From Fagopyrum homotropicum (Eukaryota; Streptophyta; Magnoliopsida; Caryophyllales; Polygonaceae), in contig BSWB01000006.1 in the NCBI GenBank assembly GCA_033239125.1, forward strand, positions 119,892,242 through 119,956,241: a stretch of DNA of 64,000 nt. Reading direction: 5' to 3'. Positions 1 to 11,025 of the stretch are shown here, in pieces (position 1 is the first letter of the stretch; each line of letters starts with the position of its first letter). Below the pieces are notes generated by a model, which saw nothing but the letters and a program-made list of their open reading frames with translations, was not told the origin of the DNA and did no database searches. The position numbers and the translations under genes are program-made.

Positions 1-1400
1 TAGAAAGGACAAATATTTCATTCTCATTCTGTTGACATAACAACAGTCTAAAGCTTCTTTATATCATCTAATTAATAACTCAGGCTAAGACTCAACCCTA
101 ACTAAACAGTGACCTTTACTACATGCAATTAACTCTGGTTCAGTTATACACATACCAACAATGACTCTATACTACTCAATAGATTAACACCATTCTCTTA
201 GTATAATATCAACAAAGGCCAAAGTAGATAATAAAAACGACACATTAACGCCAAAAAAGACATCTCTCAATTTTTCTCATTTCTGTCTCGGTCAAATAAA
301 TGTCCATTTTTCTGTCTATTGAGTTTCTGCAAGTATAATAGTGGGTACAAATGCACTCTCTATGACCAAAATCTCATCATATTAACCAATACTACTCTGC
401 ATCTACCAATAATGGAATATGCATTTAATGTCCAGCTTTCCACGAAAATAAGTCTTTTAGTTCCATTAACAAGGGCATGGAGAAAATACAGCTGCAATGT
501 CACAGCACATTATATTAAGGCCTCTGGTACAGATATACAAGTATAGTTAACCCCAATCATATCAATCCATCTAAATTGATCACTAAGAAAGAGATAGGGA
601 TAATATCATTCACCCCTGTCAATTCAATCATATGATGACCATGTTTGACTCTATGAATCTAGCGTGAGGAAGAAGATATATTAGAAAGGATGAGTATCTC
701 ATTCTGTTAAGTGACCTTAACAGCTCCACAAAGCTTATCTATATCGTCTGACTGACTTAAGCTAATACTTAACCCTAACTATGAAACTAGTGACATTTAG
801 TACAAACAGCTAACTCTGGTCCTACACAAACCAACAACTACATTATGCTTCTAAATAGATTAACAAAACATTCTCCTAGCATAGATCAACAAAAATCAAA
901 GAAATTTAAAAAGATACAGTAAAGCCAACAAAGACATCTCTCAATTTTCTGAATTCGGTCTCAGTAAAAAAATAACTCCACTTCTCTGTCTGTTATGTTT
1001 GTGAAAATAAACTAGAGGGTGCAAATGTGTTCTCTATGATAAAAAGCGCATTATATTAACTTATTAACCAACTATATAACTATCCATCTACCAAAAATGG
1101 GATATGCATTTAAAATATAACTTGCTAGGAAAATTTTTCTTCCAGCTCCACTAACAAGGGTCTGGAAAAAAATGCAGCTTCGATGTCATAAACAGCATAT
1201 TGAGGATGACCTGGTAAATTTGATATAATATGATCAATATTCCTTGTTATAAATTTAAATTAGTTCTATGATGATGAAAGCATCTAAAGAAAAATGGTCA
1301 GGGTCCTGTCAATTTACATGGCATTCGCTTAGCATAGTATCAACCGAGACCAAAGAAGATATTTGAAAAAACCCTGTAGCAATCATACCCGTATGAAGAT
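1..1400. repeat. Diverged tandem duplication (about 680-bp unit) downstream of MED10 exon 3
   Basis: Roughly 1-680 and 681-1310 are two diverged copies of one unit. Landmarks occur in the same order in both: TAGAAAGGA (1 / about 681), CTAAACTAGTGAC-like text (about 100 / 780), AAGACATCTCTCAATTTT (about 257 / 930), TGGGATATGCATTTAAA-like text (about 413 / 1097) and AACAAGGG-CTGG (about 470 / 1154). A third, partial copy of the unit's middle lies at about 1316-1400. The block sits where MED10's third intron should be. No coding exon was recognised in it. Confidence 0.75.
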
Positions 1401-1445
1401 GTCACCAGCAAATAAAATATACAAGCTTTACAACAGTAATATTAC

Positions 1446-2035
1446 CTTGAAAGAGTCGGTCTTTCCTTTGATGATTTGATTCTTGGCAATACAGCTATTA
1501 AGAACGTCTTTAGTAAATTCATCCGGGTTCTTGCCCTCATCGATTAAGCTGAATAGTACAAAATAGAGAATAAAAATAAACCTTAATTCATTTTCAGGTA
1601 CATCAGACGCAAAACAGCTTTGAAAGATACATACTTTAGAACCTCCACTGGAACCTGAATGTTGCACTTATCAGACAATTTACCTATATGGTCTAGCTCC
1701 AACACCAAAGAATTTCTGCAGGAATATAAAAAAGACAACTCAAATTCGCAATCAAAAGGGAAAATTCAACTAATTCTGTAGCTAGGGTTTCGGTCATACA
1801 AGCGTTGGAGAAGGGGCAACTGAGATGCGACATTGAACGATGAAACGGTGAGATAAAGCTGATGGAGAAGTCCGAGAGTCTTCTCGGTTGAGTTAATAAT
1901 GTCTTTGATATTTTGCTTGGGATCTTCCGTCGCCGGCGACGTCGACGCTGCCTCGTTGTTGGGATGTGGATTTATGATCCCGTTGTTGCCATCGACGGTT
2001 GATGCCGTAACTCCGCTGCTTTGTGTCGAATCCAT
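1446..2035 (-). CDS. MED10: Mediator of RNA polymerase II subunit 10, 5' three exons (partial)
   Basis: MED10 belongs to the middle module of the nuclear Mediator complex, which bridges transcription factors and Pol II. Three exons are visible on the minus strand: 1800-2035, 1635-1715 and 1446-1548. Each junction has GT/AG signals and phases agree, giving 140 codons. After a Ser/Thr/Asn-rich leader (MDSTQSSG) come the family's hallmarks INSTEKTLGLLHQLYLTVSS, SLVLELDHIGKLSDKCNIQV and IDEGKNPDEFTKDVLNSCIA, which match plant MED10 as I remember it. Exon 3 ends at DSFK. The expected last exon (DLRKHLLEEL-like) is not seen in 1-1445, so it lies beyond the window or was lost. Open frame continues upstream of 2035, but the text there is low-complexity. 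The ATG at 2035 is preferred because MDSTQ fits the family start. Confidence 0.9.
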
Positions 2036-2215
2036 GCGGCCTTCAATCTTGATCTCCACGTCAATTTGGCGGTTCGATCGAATTGGAATTTGAGAGTGGC
2101 TTTTCGTCTTCGCTCGAATACTTCTTGATTCTTGATTCTTGATTCTTGAGCCTTGAGCCTTCCGCTTGTGCCTTTTATACAACCTTCTACTTTTGGGTTT
2201 GATGATGACAGACCA

Positions 2216-2284
2216 TAAGCCCAATTATTTCGTAAATGGGCCTTTTGTAATAAGGATAATGGAGTATTTTCTCATTATTGGGCC
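2216..2284 (-). promoter_or_regulatory. Site II (TGGGCC/GCCCA) promoter cluster of MED10
   Basis: AAGCCCA (2216-2222) and two TGGGCC words (2237-2242 and 2279-2284) lie 180-250 bp upstream of the MED10 start. Such site II elements bind TCP factors and are typical of plant housekeeping promoters. The assignment is by motif only. Confidence 0.4.
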
Positions 2285-2539
2285 TTTGTTGATCGGATCG
2301 GGTTCAGTTAGGTCCATCCGACTCATTACTGGAGTAAAGTATGTATTTTTTTAGTGTATAATGTATGTATTTTTTTCACACTGTATAAAGTATATATTTT
2401 TATAAATGAGAAATTTTTTAAAATAATTTTGGTAAAATGGAAAAATAAAAAAATAAAAAATTAGTTTAGCTAAATGAAATTTTTTAACAATCCTAGAAAG
2501 AAGGAAAACAATCTTTCATTTTGTTACCGAATATCTTGA

Positions 2540-2880
2540 AACTCAACTGTAATTTACAATATGTTAATACTCAAGTCTGATACTTAATATGTTAATATTC
2601 AATGTAATACTCAATATTTTAATATTCGGCATAATACTCAAGTCTGATACAAAATATGTTAATACTCAATCTAATGCCCGATACATGAATACTAGAGAAT
2701 CTTAATACCCAAGTGTGGTACCCAATATGTCAATATTCAACCCTAATACACAATATATTAATAACCAAGTGTGATACTCAATATGGTAATACCCAACGTA
2801 ATAACATAATACTAATATGTTAATACTCAATCTTCACGTACCCAACTTTCAAATACTCAACTTTCAAATACTCAACTTAA
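2540..2880. repeat. Degenerate short repeat built on TAATACTCAA
   Basis: The phrase ATGTTAATACTCAA and its variants (TTAATATTCAA, GTAATACTCAA, AAATACTCAACTTTC) recur about every 15-40 bp over 340 bp. Three near-exact short copies occur at the end (2850-2880). It looks like a decayed micro- or minisatellite. No gene was seen here. Confidence 0.6.
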
Positions 2881-2931
2881 AAGTACCCTACTTTTACTCA
2901 CCTACCAATGTTAGTTACTTGATTTTATATA

Positions 2932-4416
2932 GGGTTAATTAGGTAACTAGGCTTTTTTCTATTTTACTTTACTAACTAGGCCATTTACATAAACTTATTT
3001 AGAAACTGTACCTTTTTTTTTTTACTGCTCTCCTAAACCTAACTCACGCCGCCTCATTTCTCTCCCTCGTCTTGGTCTCTCGCTTTGTTTTGGTTCTAAC
3101 CAGCGAACCTTTCTCCCTCTCCCTCTCCACACCGGCAACAGGGAGCAGGTGACTAACGGTGTTCCTTCTCTGCGTTGACGGAGCCAACAAGCAGGCGACC
3201 AACTGAGACCGGTTGAGGGTGAAGGTGACTACCAGTGTTCCTTCTTTGCGTCGACGGAGCCAACAAGCAGGCGACTACCGATGTTCCTTACCTTCCTTCG
3301 TCGACGACAACCACTGCCTTCGTCGAATCAAAGCAGCAAGAGCTCGTTTCTATTATCCTCTGGATCTGGATTTGGATCTAGATATGCGTCATAATATCCT
3401 CTGCACAGTGCCAGAATTACAAGGTGATCTAGAAGATATCTCCAAGAAAAAGGCTCATTTGGCTGCTGCACAGGTATTTGGAATGAATGTTGGTGTTGCT
3501 TGTTTGTATTTGGAATGAATGTTGGTGTTGCTCTGATGGCAACAAGTGTGTAGAAAGGATGCTTCTCTTAGGCCTACAATTACAGAGGTTTTTGATGAAC
3601 TCAAAGAAGCATACAACATTCAACATTCAGCATTCAGCTTGCTTATCTAGCAACCAATTGTAGTTATACTCTGTCTGAATAAGTGCAGTTGTGATATTAA
3701 TTCCGGCGTGTTAATTCCGGTATGCAAGACTAGCAAATATGACGGCGTCGGTGTAGGGTTGTTCCAATAGATGATGTTGAAAACAGTAAACTAGTATATA
3801 CATATGTGTTAAGCTGGTTTATATTTTTTTAACTTCTGGTATGTTTATGAGCATACCAGAAACGTTGGTTTATGTTTTTTTTAACTTCTGGTATGATTAC
3901 CGTCTTTGTTAATGCAGCAAAGCCATTGGATTGGATTAGATTATTAGTATTTTCTGGTATGATTATTCTGGTATGAGTTTTCATACCAGAAAACTCATAC
4001 CAGAATTTTCTAGTATGAATTTTTCATACCAGAAAATTCTGGTATGATAATTTCTGGTACTAGCAACAATACTAAAAATATGTAAAATTATGGTATGTGA
4101 AAAATTCTGGATGTAAAAAAAATCCGGTATGTAAAATTCTGGTATGTGAAATTCTGGTATGAAAAATTTCATACCAGAAATGTATTCCAGGAAATAAAAA
4201 AAAAATAAAAAGAAAAAAATAAAAAGAAAAAATAAAAATAAATAAACAAATTCAGTAATAGTAATTACAACTTAACACTAACCAATGTCTATTATTCTTT
4301 TTTTTTTAATAAAGGGGTTAATTATTTTTACCTACTATTAAATGAAAGTGGTAAAAAATTTGGGGTACACTTTCTTAAACAAAAACTCAAAAAAGCCTAA
4401 TATGTCAAATTATCCC
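2932..4416. mobile_element. Non-autonomous MULE, 1485 bp, with 9-bp target site duplication
   Basis: The element is bracketed by TTTTATATA at 2923-2931 and again at 4417-4425, a perfect 9-bp duplication as expected for Mutator-like elements. The left terminus GGGTTAATTAGGTAACTAGG is mirrored at the right by sequence ending CTAATATGTCAAATTATCCC. Both termini contain AGGCTTTTTT when read inward. The interior (about 3040-3640) is richer in GC and contains an internal tandem duplication (about 3145-3280, GACGGAGCCAACAAGCAGGC twice) and a 101-codon open frame (3213-3518) with no recognised domain. The second part (3830-4190) is filled with TTCTGGTATG motifs. No transposase is present. The GC-richer core could be captured host sequence (Pack-MULE), but its source was not recognised. 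Confidence 0.85.
3830..4190. repeat. TTCTGGTATG / CATACCAGAA motif array with palindromes
   Basis: More than ten copies of TTCTGGTATG occur in both orientations inside the small MULE. A near-perfect hairpin at 3966-4005 pairs TTCTGGTATGAGTTTTC with its complement around a 6-nt loop. The same word is reiterated in the large MULE at 56120-64000, linking the two as relatives. Confidence 0.85.
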
Positions 4417-4425
4417 TTTTATATA

Positions 4426-5004
4426 TCCAATTTATCCTTTAAGGACAAATTATGAAAAAAATTTAGAAATTTGGGGGATTTCCTCAATTATAATTTTGGG
4501 TAATTAATGTAATTATTTTTTGGGGGGGAAATCTGTAAATTCAAAATTTTGAGTAATTTTATACCTACTTAATATCTTCAATTAAAAAATGTATTATTAG
4601 CTAAATAAATTTATTATTTTATCATAAAAATGTAGAAGAAAAAAACTTATAAGAAAAATGAAACAATGTAATAAAAGAATATGTTTGAATATGCAAAAAG
4701 AGAACTATTAACCTAATCATCCTTGTAAACTTGTCTACTGATTTTATAGATAAAAAAATAGAATTTATTTTTTTATCATGTAAAATAAATATTTCATTAC
4801 CATGTGTATAAAGTAATGAAATACTTAATTGTGTAAAAACAATATTCCACCATTTATACACAAAACTGACGAACACCGATTCACTCTTTATAATGACACG
4901 CGTAATAAAATAACAAGGATCATTGTAACTGATTGAGAGTCAATTTTCCTCGAAGCATTGCACCATGTGTTTCCGGACTTGAAACTATGTACATTTCATA
5001 TAAA
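4426..5004. other. AT-rich intergenic stretch, nothing recognised
   Basis: This stretch lies between the MULE right target duplication and the left Harbinger terminus. It is very AT-rich, with short open frames that have no protein-like composition. No RNA gene or transposon end was identified. Confidence 0.6.
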
Positions 5005-5427
5005 GGGCATGTTTGGTATCAGCTTCTTGGGGATTCATTTAGATTCTTTTTCACGGGATTATTCAAGATGACAAAATTGGTACCGTTTGGTATAAGTTGC
5101 AGCTTCTGTATTGTATTATTTTACGAGATTCTTTTGACAAAAGAATCCCGTAAAAAGAAGCTTGTCCACCCAAACTTCTTGGGGATTCATTAGATTAGAT
5201 TGTTTATTCTTCTAGTCATACCCTTCATTCTATCGTTCACTCTTCTGTCGATCGTTCTTGAGCCGATACTAAAAAATTGTCTCATGTGGCGTTCTTCGCT
5301 CGTTCTCTCCACTATCCTCCCTTCTCCTTCGCTTGTTCTCTCCACTCTCCACTCTTAGATACTCTCTTCTCTTGTCGGAAGAACCTGCTCCTTCGCTAGC
5401 TCATTCTCTCCTCTCTCAAATCGCAAA

Positions 5428-6510
5428 TTCGTGAAAATGGGTCCTAATGAAGCTACGAAAATCGGAAGAAGGAAGAAGCAGACTCCGATTCGTCTTGTGA
5501 AATGGTTAGGGTTTCTGATTTTTTCATTCTTTTGTTTTTTTCGATTAGGGTTGTTGTTTGAAAAAATTGAAAAATATGATTGCTTCTCTTCAATGAAGAT
5601 CTTATATGTTTCTGATTTGGCTTTGGAAATGCATCAAACCCTAACAGCCATAACATGATTTTTTTTTTCATTATGTTGTTTTCATTATGCTTTGTTTTGG
5701 ATTTGTTTTGGAATTGCATCATTTGAGCTTAATCTGTTTCTGTTTTCCTTGATGTTCATCCTGCGTGTTTAGAACTCTTTTGTAGATGAATATATTTTGG
5801 TTTTGTATGATAGCCTGATTTTTATGCAGCGTCTGTTTATAACTTTAGTGTTGTTTTCATTCTGCTGCTTACATTCTGCTTTGTTTTTATTTGCTTTGGA
5901 ATTGCATCATTTTTCTTTCTGATTTCGTTCTGCTGTTGGGAAAAATCATTTGTGTGCATCATTTCGTAACAGAAATGGAGTCGTAATCAAAGAGCCACAA
6001 CGTCTAGTTGAGGTTCCCGGATCTAACGTTTTACGTGCAATTCCGTTGGTAAATCACTCATCTTAACAAATGTAAATTTTTTATTGATTAAAACATGTGT
6101 CTGACATGTATATATGTTGTGTTGTAGTTTCCCAAACCATCGCAGCGTGTGGAGGAACTAGATTCATCTCCTAAGGATGATGATGATGATCCTCAACATC
6201 GATTCAAGATCGCTGCTTTGCACAAAGGCTTGTGGCAATCAACAAGCGCAACAAGGCGCAATTTGATACTGTCAAAGCCTGAAATGAAGTACTTCAAGCG
6301 CAACGTGAAGTTATGAATGAGAAGCTTCTGAAGAATAATGAAAATTAAATGAATAATCACTACGAGAAGTACGAGATCACAAACCTACTTGCGAGGCGCA
6401 ACAAACATTATCTGGATGTTAGGTCTCTAATAAAGAAGTTGTGGATCGTGGTCTACGCGTTATGTTTCATTTGTATCGTACTTGTAACTGGATATGTTTT
6501 TAAATGTTAA
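5428..6510 (+). CDS. Unidentified spliced gene-like segment near the left Harbinger end
   Basis: I do not recognise this protein. A methionine at about 5437 opens a basic peptide (MGPNEATKIGRRKKQTPIRL). Further peptide-like blocks follow: NGVVIKEPQRLVEVPGS (about 5973-6045) and FPKPSQRVEELDSSPKDDDD (about 6129-6190). The third frame then gives REVMNEKLLKNN and later YEKYEITNLLARRNKHYLDV. A hydrophobic, membrane-like end (LWIVVYALCFICIVLVTGYV) stops near 6510. The pieces are separated by sequence with donor (GTAAAT) and acceptor (TTGTAG, AACAG) signals, but not all phases fit and stops occur (about 6280 and 6348). It is therefore probably a broken gene. Its position just inside a transposon terminus suggests either an accessory transposon ORF or captured host sequence. 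Confidence 0.35.
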
Positions 6511-6832
6511 TTTGTTATCATGGTCTAGTATGCAACTATGACCGCTAAGTTATTGTTGAACTTACGCTTTAAAGTTATGTTTATTTTGTTTTGACTATAT
6601 ATCAATTGGTATTGTTTTGGTAAAACACTTTTGCTCTCACCTTATTGTTTGATCGATGTAGTTTTTTTGTTGTTTGTGCTTGTATATTGTGATCATAGAA
6701 AAGGTCAAATCTTCTAACTTTTCCACAAGCTAATCAATGTAGATTAGGGTATGTTGGTGGGCACTTCATTGGTTTAGTTGAAGCATCAGTCGGTGGATAA
6801 GGATTTCAATACAGCGTCGTGTCTTTGTTGAG

Positions 6833-7250
6833 GTGAAGGATGTTAGAGTTATTGAGATACTATTGTATGATCTTTGCAGAAAGGCACGAGTATTGGATCC
6901 TCAAATGTTTTGTGTTGTGGTTGATGTGTTGGTTAAGCTAGAAAAAGATGATGATGCATTAGATATTTTCAAGAACTTGGACAAGTTTGGTTGTCAACAG
7001 GACAATACTACTGTCACTGGTATTATTACAGCCCTTTGCAGTAAGGGTTATTCAAAGAGGGTTATGCTTGATCTTTATCGCTTTAATACATTTATGTTTT
7101 GCTAGATTGTGTTTAGTTGGGCTTTCTGTCAAGAAATGTTGCAAAGCTGGTTCTAAATGTATCAAAGTCCAGATAGTTCTAAATGTATCAAAGGAAATGG
7201 CATAAAGCACTTACAAGTGTTAAGCCAACTGAATGTACTCAAATGAAAAG
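6833..7250 (+). pseudogene. Pentatricopeptide-repeat (PPR) protein fragment
   Basis: The open frame from 6833 reads VRVIEILLYDLCRKARVLD, then DPQMFCVVVDVLVKLEKDDD, ALDIFKNLDKFGCQQDNTTV and TGIITALCSKGYSKRV. This is the helical spacing and the Gly-Cys-X-X-Asp style of plant PPR repeats (about two to three 35-residue units). PPR proteins bind organellar RNA. After 7100 the similarity continues only in another frame (SVKK-CC / RNVAKLVLNVSK), then stops occur. There is no start, targeting peptide or full repeat array. It is interpreted as a gene fragment caught inside the Harbinger/LINE composite, not a working gene. Confidence 0.55.
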
Positions 7251-7514
7251 GCACCTAGTTTCAATGATGCCATAAAAAACAGTTTGCAAGTAGATTTGGG
7301 TTGTTTTAAAATTTTGTTTTGTTTCTTCTTTATTAAGTTGCATGTTAATTCATAGGAATGAAAGGAATGCCTATTCTCATGTAAAAACATGATTTCAGCT
7401 ACAAAGCTCATGAAAACTATCAATGAGTTCCCTCCCTTGGAGCTACATCACTCCAAAAACACAACATCATACATAACCTTACACCATGAGAAACAGCTAA
7501 AGCTAAACTTGTTG

Positions 7515-10500
7515 TACTATGTCGCCTATATAATCGGGAAAAGCCTCATACAAGAGCCTAAAAACATGGGTTTTAATAAGTCGTATAATGGTATCCTCCT
7601 GAATCTTGTTATTTTCAAAGATGAGCGAATTTCTAGCATGCCATAAATAGTACATTGTTGTGACCATAGCAATCCTCATGGCTACTGTCTTCTTATGTTT
7701 CCGGCGCTTCCTAAATTATAGCCATCGCAGGGCAAGATCCAGTGTGCCCGGCCCTGACGGCATACCAAAGCAACTCTGGATATCTCTCCAAATCGATCTA
7801 GCATATCGACATTTAAAAAACAGATGTCCATGAGTCTCCTCATCTCTTCTACATAACTGACATATAGGGTCTATCTGAAGAAACCTCAGTCTATCATGTG
7901 TTGGCAGCCTCTTCAGTGTCGCCATCCAAGTGATACAAGCATGCCTAGGTGTAAGCCTCGAGTCCCAGATTGTATCACACCAATATACGTACCTTGGCCT
8001 CTTTACTTCGAATTAAATCATACGCTTCAGTGACCTTGAACCTTCCTCTAGGCGAGAGTTTATCCATATATGGTCCAAAGCAACTCCTTCACCACCCATT
8101 GTCTTCATAAGATCTCTACCATGTAAATAGCTTTGATAAGAACAAAATCTCGTCTGTTTGGCATCCAATCATGTGCCTCCGTAACCGCAAGATACCGATG
8201 ATGTATCCATTTAACCCATAAGCTTTCTCTCCCTTCATGTATATGCCTATAATGCTTATAAATGAAAGCCATGTTCCATGCTCTTAGATCAAAAAGCCCA
8301 AGTCCGCCTTCCTCCTTTGGTTTACACGCCTTCTCCCATGCTACTCTCGATCTCGTCCAAAGAAATTGATGTGCCGTTCTAGTTAACCTCTCTAAAACAA
8401 CCCTTGGGATAGGTAGCATGGAAAGCCAGAAGCTGTCTACCCCTTGGATTACCGATGAAATGAGCTCTATACGCCCTGCAAATGATAAATGTATTTTGTT
8501 CCATGCCGAAATATGTTTGCCAATTTTGTCAAAGAGTGGGGTATACTCTGATGCTCTCAAAGTGTGTGGTGTCATGGGAACACCCAGATATCTAAAGGGA
8601 AATGACCCAGTCGAGAAACCAGTGATCCTTTTCAGCTCTTCAACCTCGTCATGCGGAATAGACGCAGCATACATTGAAGACTTTTCCATGCTTATCTTCC
8701 ATCCACTCATTCTTCCAAACCGATGTAGAGCATTCATTAAAATCCCCAATGATTCTTTGTATCCCCTTCAAAACAAAACAATATCATCTACATAGGCTAA
8801 GTGAGCTAACCGGAGTTCTCCACAATGTTGATGAAAGCGAAAACATGATCTAGCAGTCTCAGCCTTGAGCAATCGTGACAGAATTTCCACACACAAATAA
8901 TAAGGGTGACAAAGGGTCTCCTTGCCGGAAGCCCCTCTTTCCCTTAAAAAACTCATGAACCTCGTTGTTAATTTTGATCGAATACGAGGCTGTTGAGACA
9001 CATTCCATGATCCAAGCAATGAGTTATGGTGGGAACTCAAGAGTAACCAAAGAAAACCGAAGAAAGGTTCATGACACAGTGTCATAGGCTTTAGCCAGAT
9101 CTACGTTTAAGAAGCATCTTCCAGTGTCTCTTTTGACATTGTATCTCCGTAAAATCTCTTGGACAAGAAAGACATTATCCGACATTAATCTACCCGGAAC
9201 AAAAGCTGCTTATGCTGGATCAATAAGGTACTCCAAGCAAGCCCCCAATCTCTTAGTCATGATCTTTGAAATGATCTTGTAGACAACATTGCAACAAGAG
9301 ATTGGCCTGAAGTGTTCCACTCTTGAAGGGTTATCATTCTTTGGAACCAAAGAAACAATAGTGTGGTTAAGTTGTCCCAAGAGCTTTTTATTAATGAAGA
9401 ATTCTTTAACTGCCACACACACTTCACTCCCAATAATATTCCAAGCCAATTTGAAGAAGCATGATGTATATCCATCCGGCCCTGGCGCCTTATCCTCAAC
9501 TATACTCCAAAGAGCCTTCTTAATTTCAGCATTTGAAATCGGCACAACAAGGCATTCCTTATCAGATCTCTTGACCTTGGGCCCAATTGCAAGTTCTCCA
9601 TCCAACGGCAATTGAACCTCTTCCATGGTTCCAAAAAGTCCTTGATAGAAGGATACAAAGGCCTGCATAACTTGCTCATTCGATCTTGTTTCTACCCCGT
9701 CACTTCCTTGGATAGACATAATGTGGCACCTCCTGGATCGAGCCTTCATGAGCCCATGAAAATAACTTGTACACCGATCTCCTTGTAATATGAATTTGGC
9801 CTTTGCTTGTTGAGCAAGGAAGCTAAATTCTGGATCATTCAGACGCTTCATCTTTGTCTTTGCATGATCCATTTGTTCCCTAATACTTTGTGATATAGGT
9901 TTAACTCTAAGCTCCTCTAGTACTCTCTTATATTCTTCATTTGTCTGTTTAGCTCTTTCCACAATATGACCAAAGTGCAGCCTATTAAGCGTACGCAGAG
10001 GTCCTTTCATGCCTTTCAATAATACACACAAACAATATATGTATGTACTCCGTTGGTGACAAACCCATCTTTCTTTTACCAAATCAATGAAACCTTCATG
10101 TCCTGTCCACATGTTGAAGAACTTGAAACTCAAATACGTCGATGTAGATAGGCAATTCCTGGTTTGTGATCCGAGTATTGCCATCTATCCAGGAAATTTG
10201 CTCGACAATAAATGCCTTGATCAATCCATGCTCCATTGACCATGATTCTATCTATCTTACTTCAAATAGCCCCATTTGTCCAAGTATATTTCTACTCGCT
10301 ACTAAACGGTACATCTACCAACCCCAGGTCATGGCACGCTTCATACAAAGGTCTACATTCATATAGTTTCACTAGCGCTCCATTGATGCGCTCATCCGAG
10401 TACATAACATTATTAAGATCACCCAAAACCATCCAAGGCAAATTGCTTTTCCCAATAATCTCTCGCATTCCTTGCCAAACAAGACGCTTAGCTTCAACAC

Positions 10501-10836
10501 TATGCTCTACAAGGATGAAGAAAGCCCCAAAGAGTAAATCTGTGGCTTTACATGTAGCCAAGTACGCAATGAACTGCACATGCACACGTAGGACCTGGAC
10601 ATCTACTTGTAAAGGATCCCACATGACTATCATTCTACATCTATTATCCAGTTCAAAGTTGTGAACATATTCCCATCATGAGAATTGACGCCTCATAATA
10701 ACCTACACATCAGTTAAAGACGAGTCAATACGAGTCTCTAAAATGCCACACAAACATACCTTGAACATATTAAGCAAAGCTTTGATCCTATTTTATTTCC
10801 GGGGATGGTTTAACCCCTGAATATTCCAGGACATGA
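7515..10836 (-). pseudogene. LINE ORF2 (endonuclease-reverse transcriptase), multiply broken
   Basis: The endonuclease starts near 10836 with MSWNIQGLNHPRK. It continues in 10292-10633 with WMVLGDLNNVMYSDERING. Reverse transcriptase follows: 9210-10184 holds DKAPGPDGYTSCFFKLAWN and FRPISCCNVVYKIISKIMTK, 8768-9085 ends with LAHLAYVDDIVLF (YVDD active site), and 8105-8749 holds SFPFRYLGVPMTP and LSFAGRIELI. The zf-RVT region is at 7716-7925 (CQLCRRDEETHGHLFFKC). A final C-terminal block, YLWHARNSLIFENNK, ends at about 7515. Frameshifts and stops separate all of these blocks, so it is dead. Confidence 0.8.
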
Positions 10837-11025
10837 TACTCATGAAGGAGCATGGCATCCTCCCTTGGCCTTCTCACTCATCCTTTGTTATGACTTTTGC
10901 CCTACATTCCTACGTAAAGATGCTAGTCGAGTAAGTCTTCTTACTCTTTCTCCATGTTGTTGAATTCCTATACCATGCTTCCCTTGCTTTTCCAACGAGG
11001 CATTCAGCTTCCTGATAATCCTTCG

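Noticed and set aside
319..546. 75-codon open frame on plus in the left repeat region
   Set aside because: No protein-like composition, and the second repeat copy (about 1000-1230) does not preserve the frame.
1899..2354. Plus-strand frames opposite MED10 exon 1
   Set aside because: They are antisense shadows of a clear minus-strand exon and its leader.
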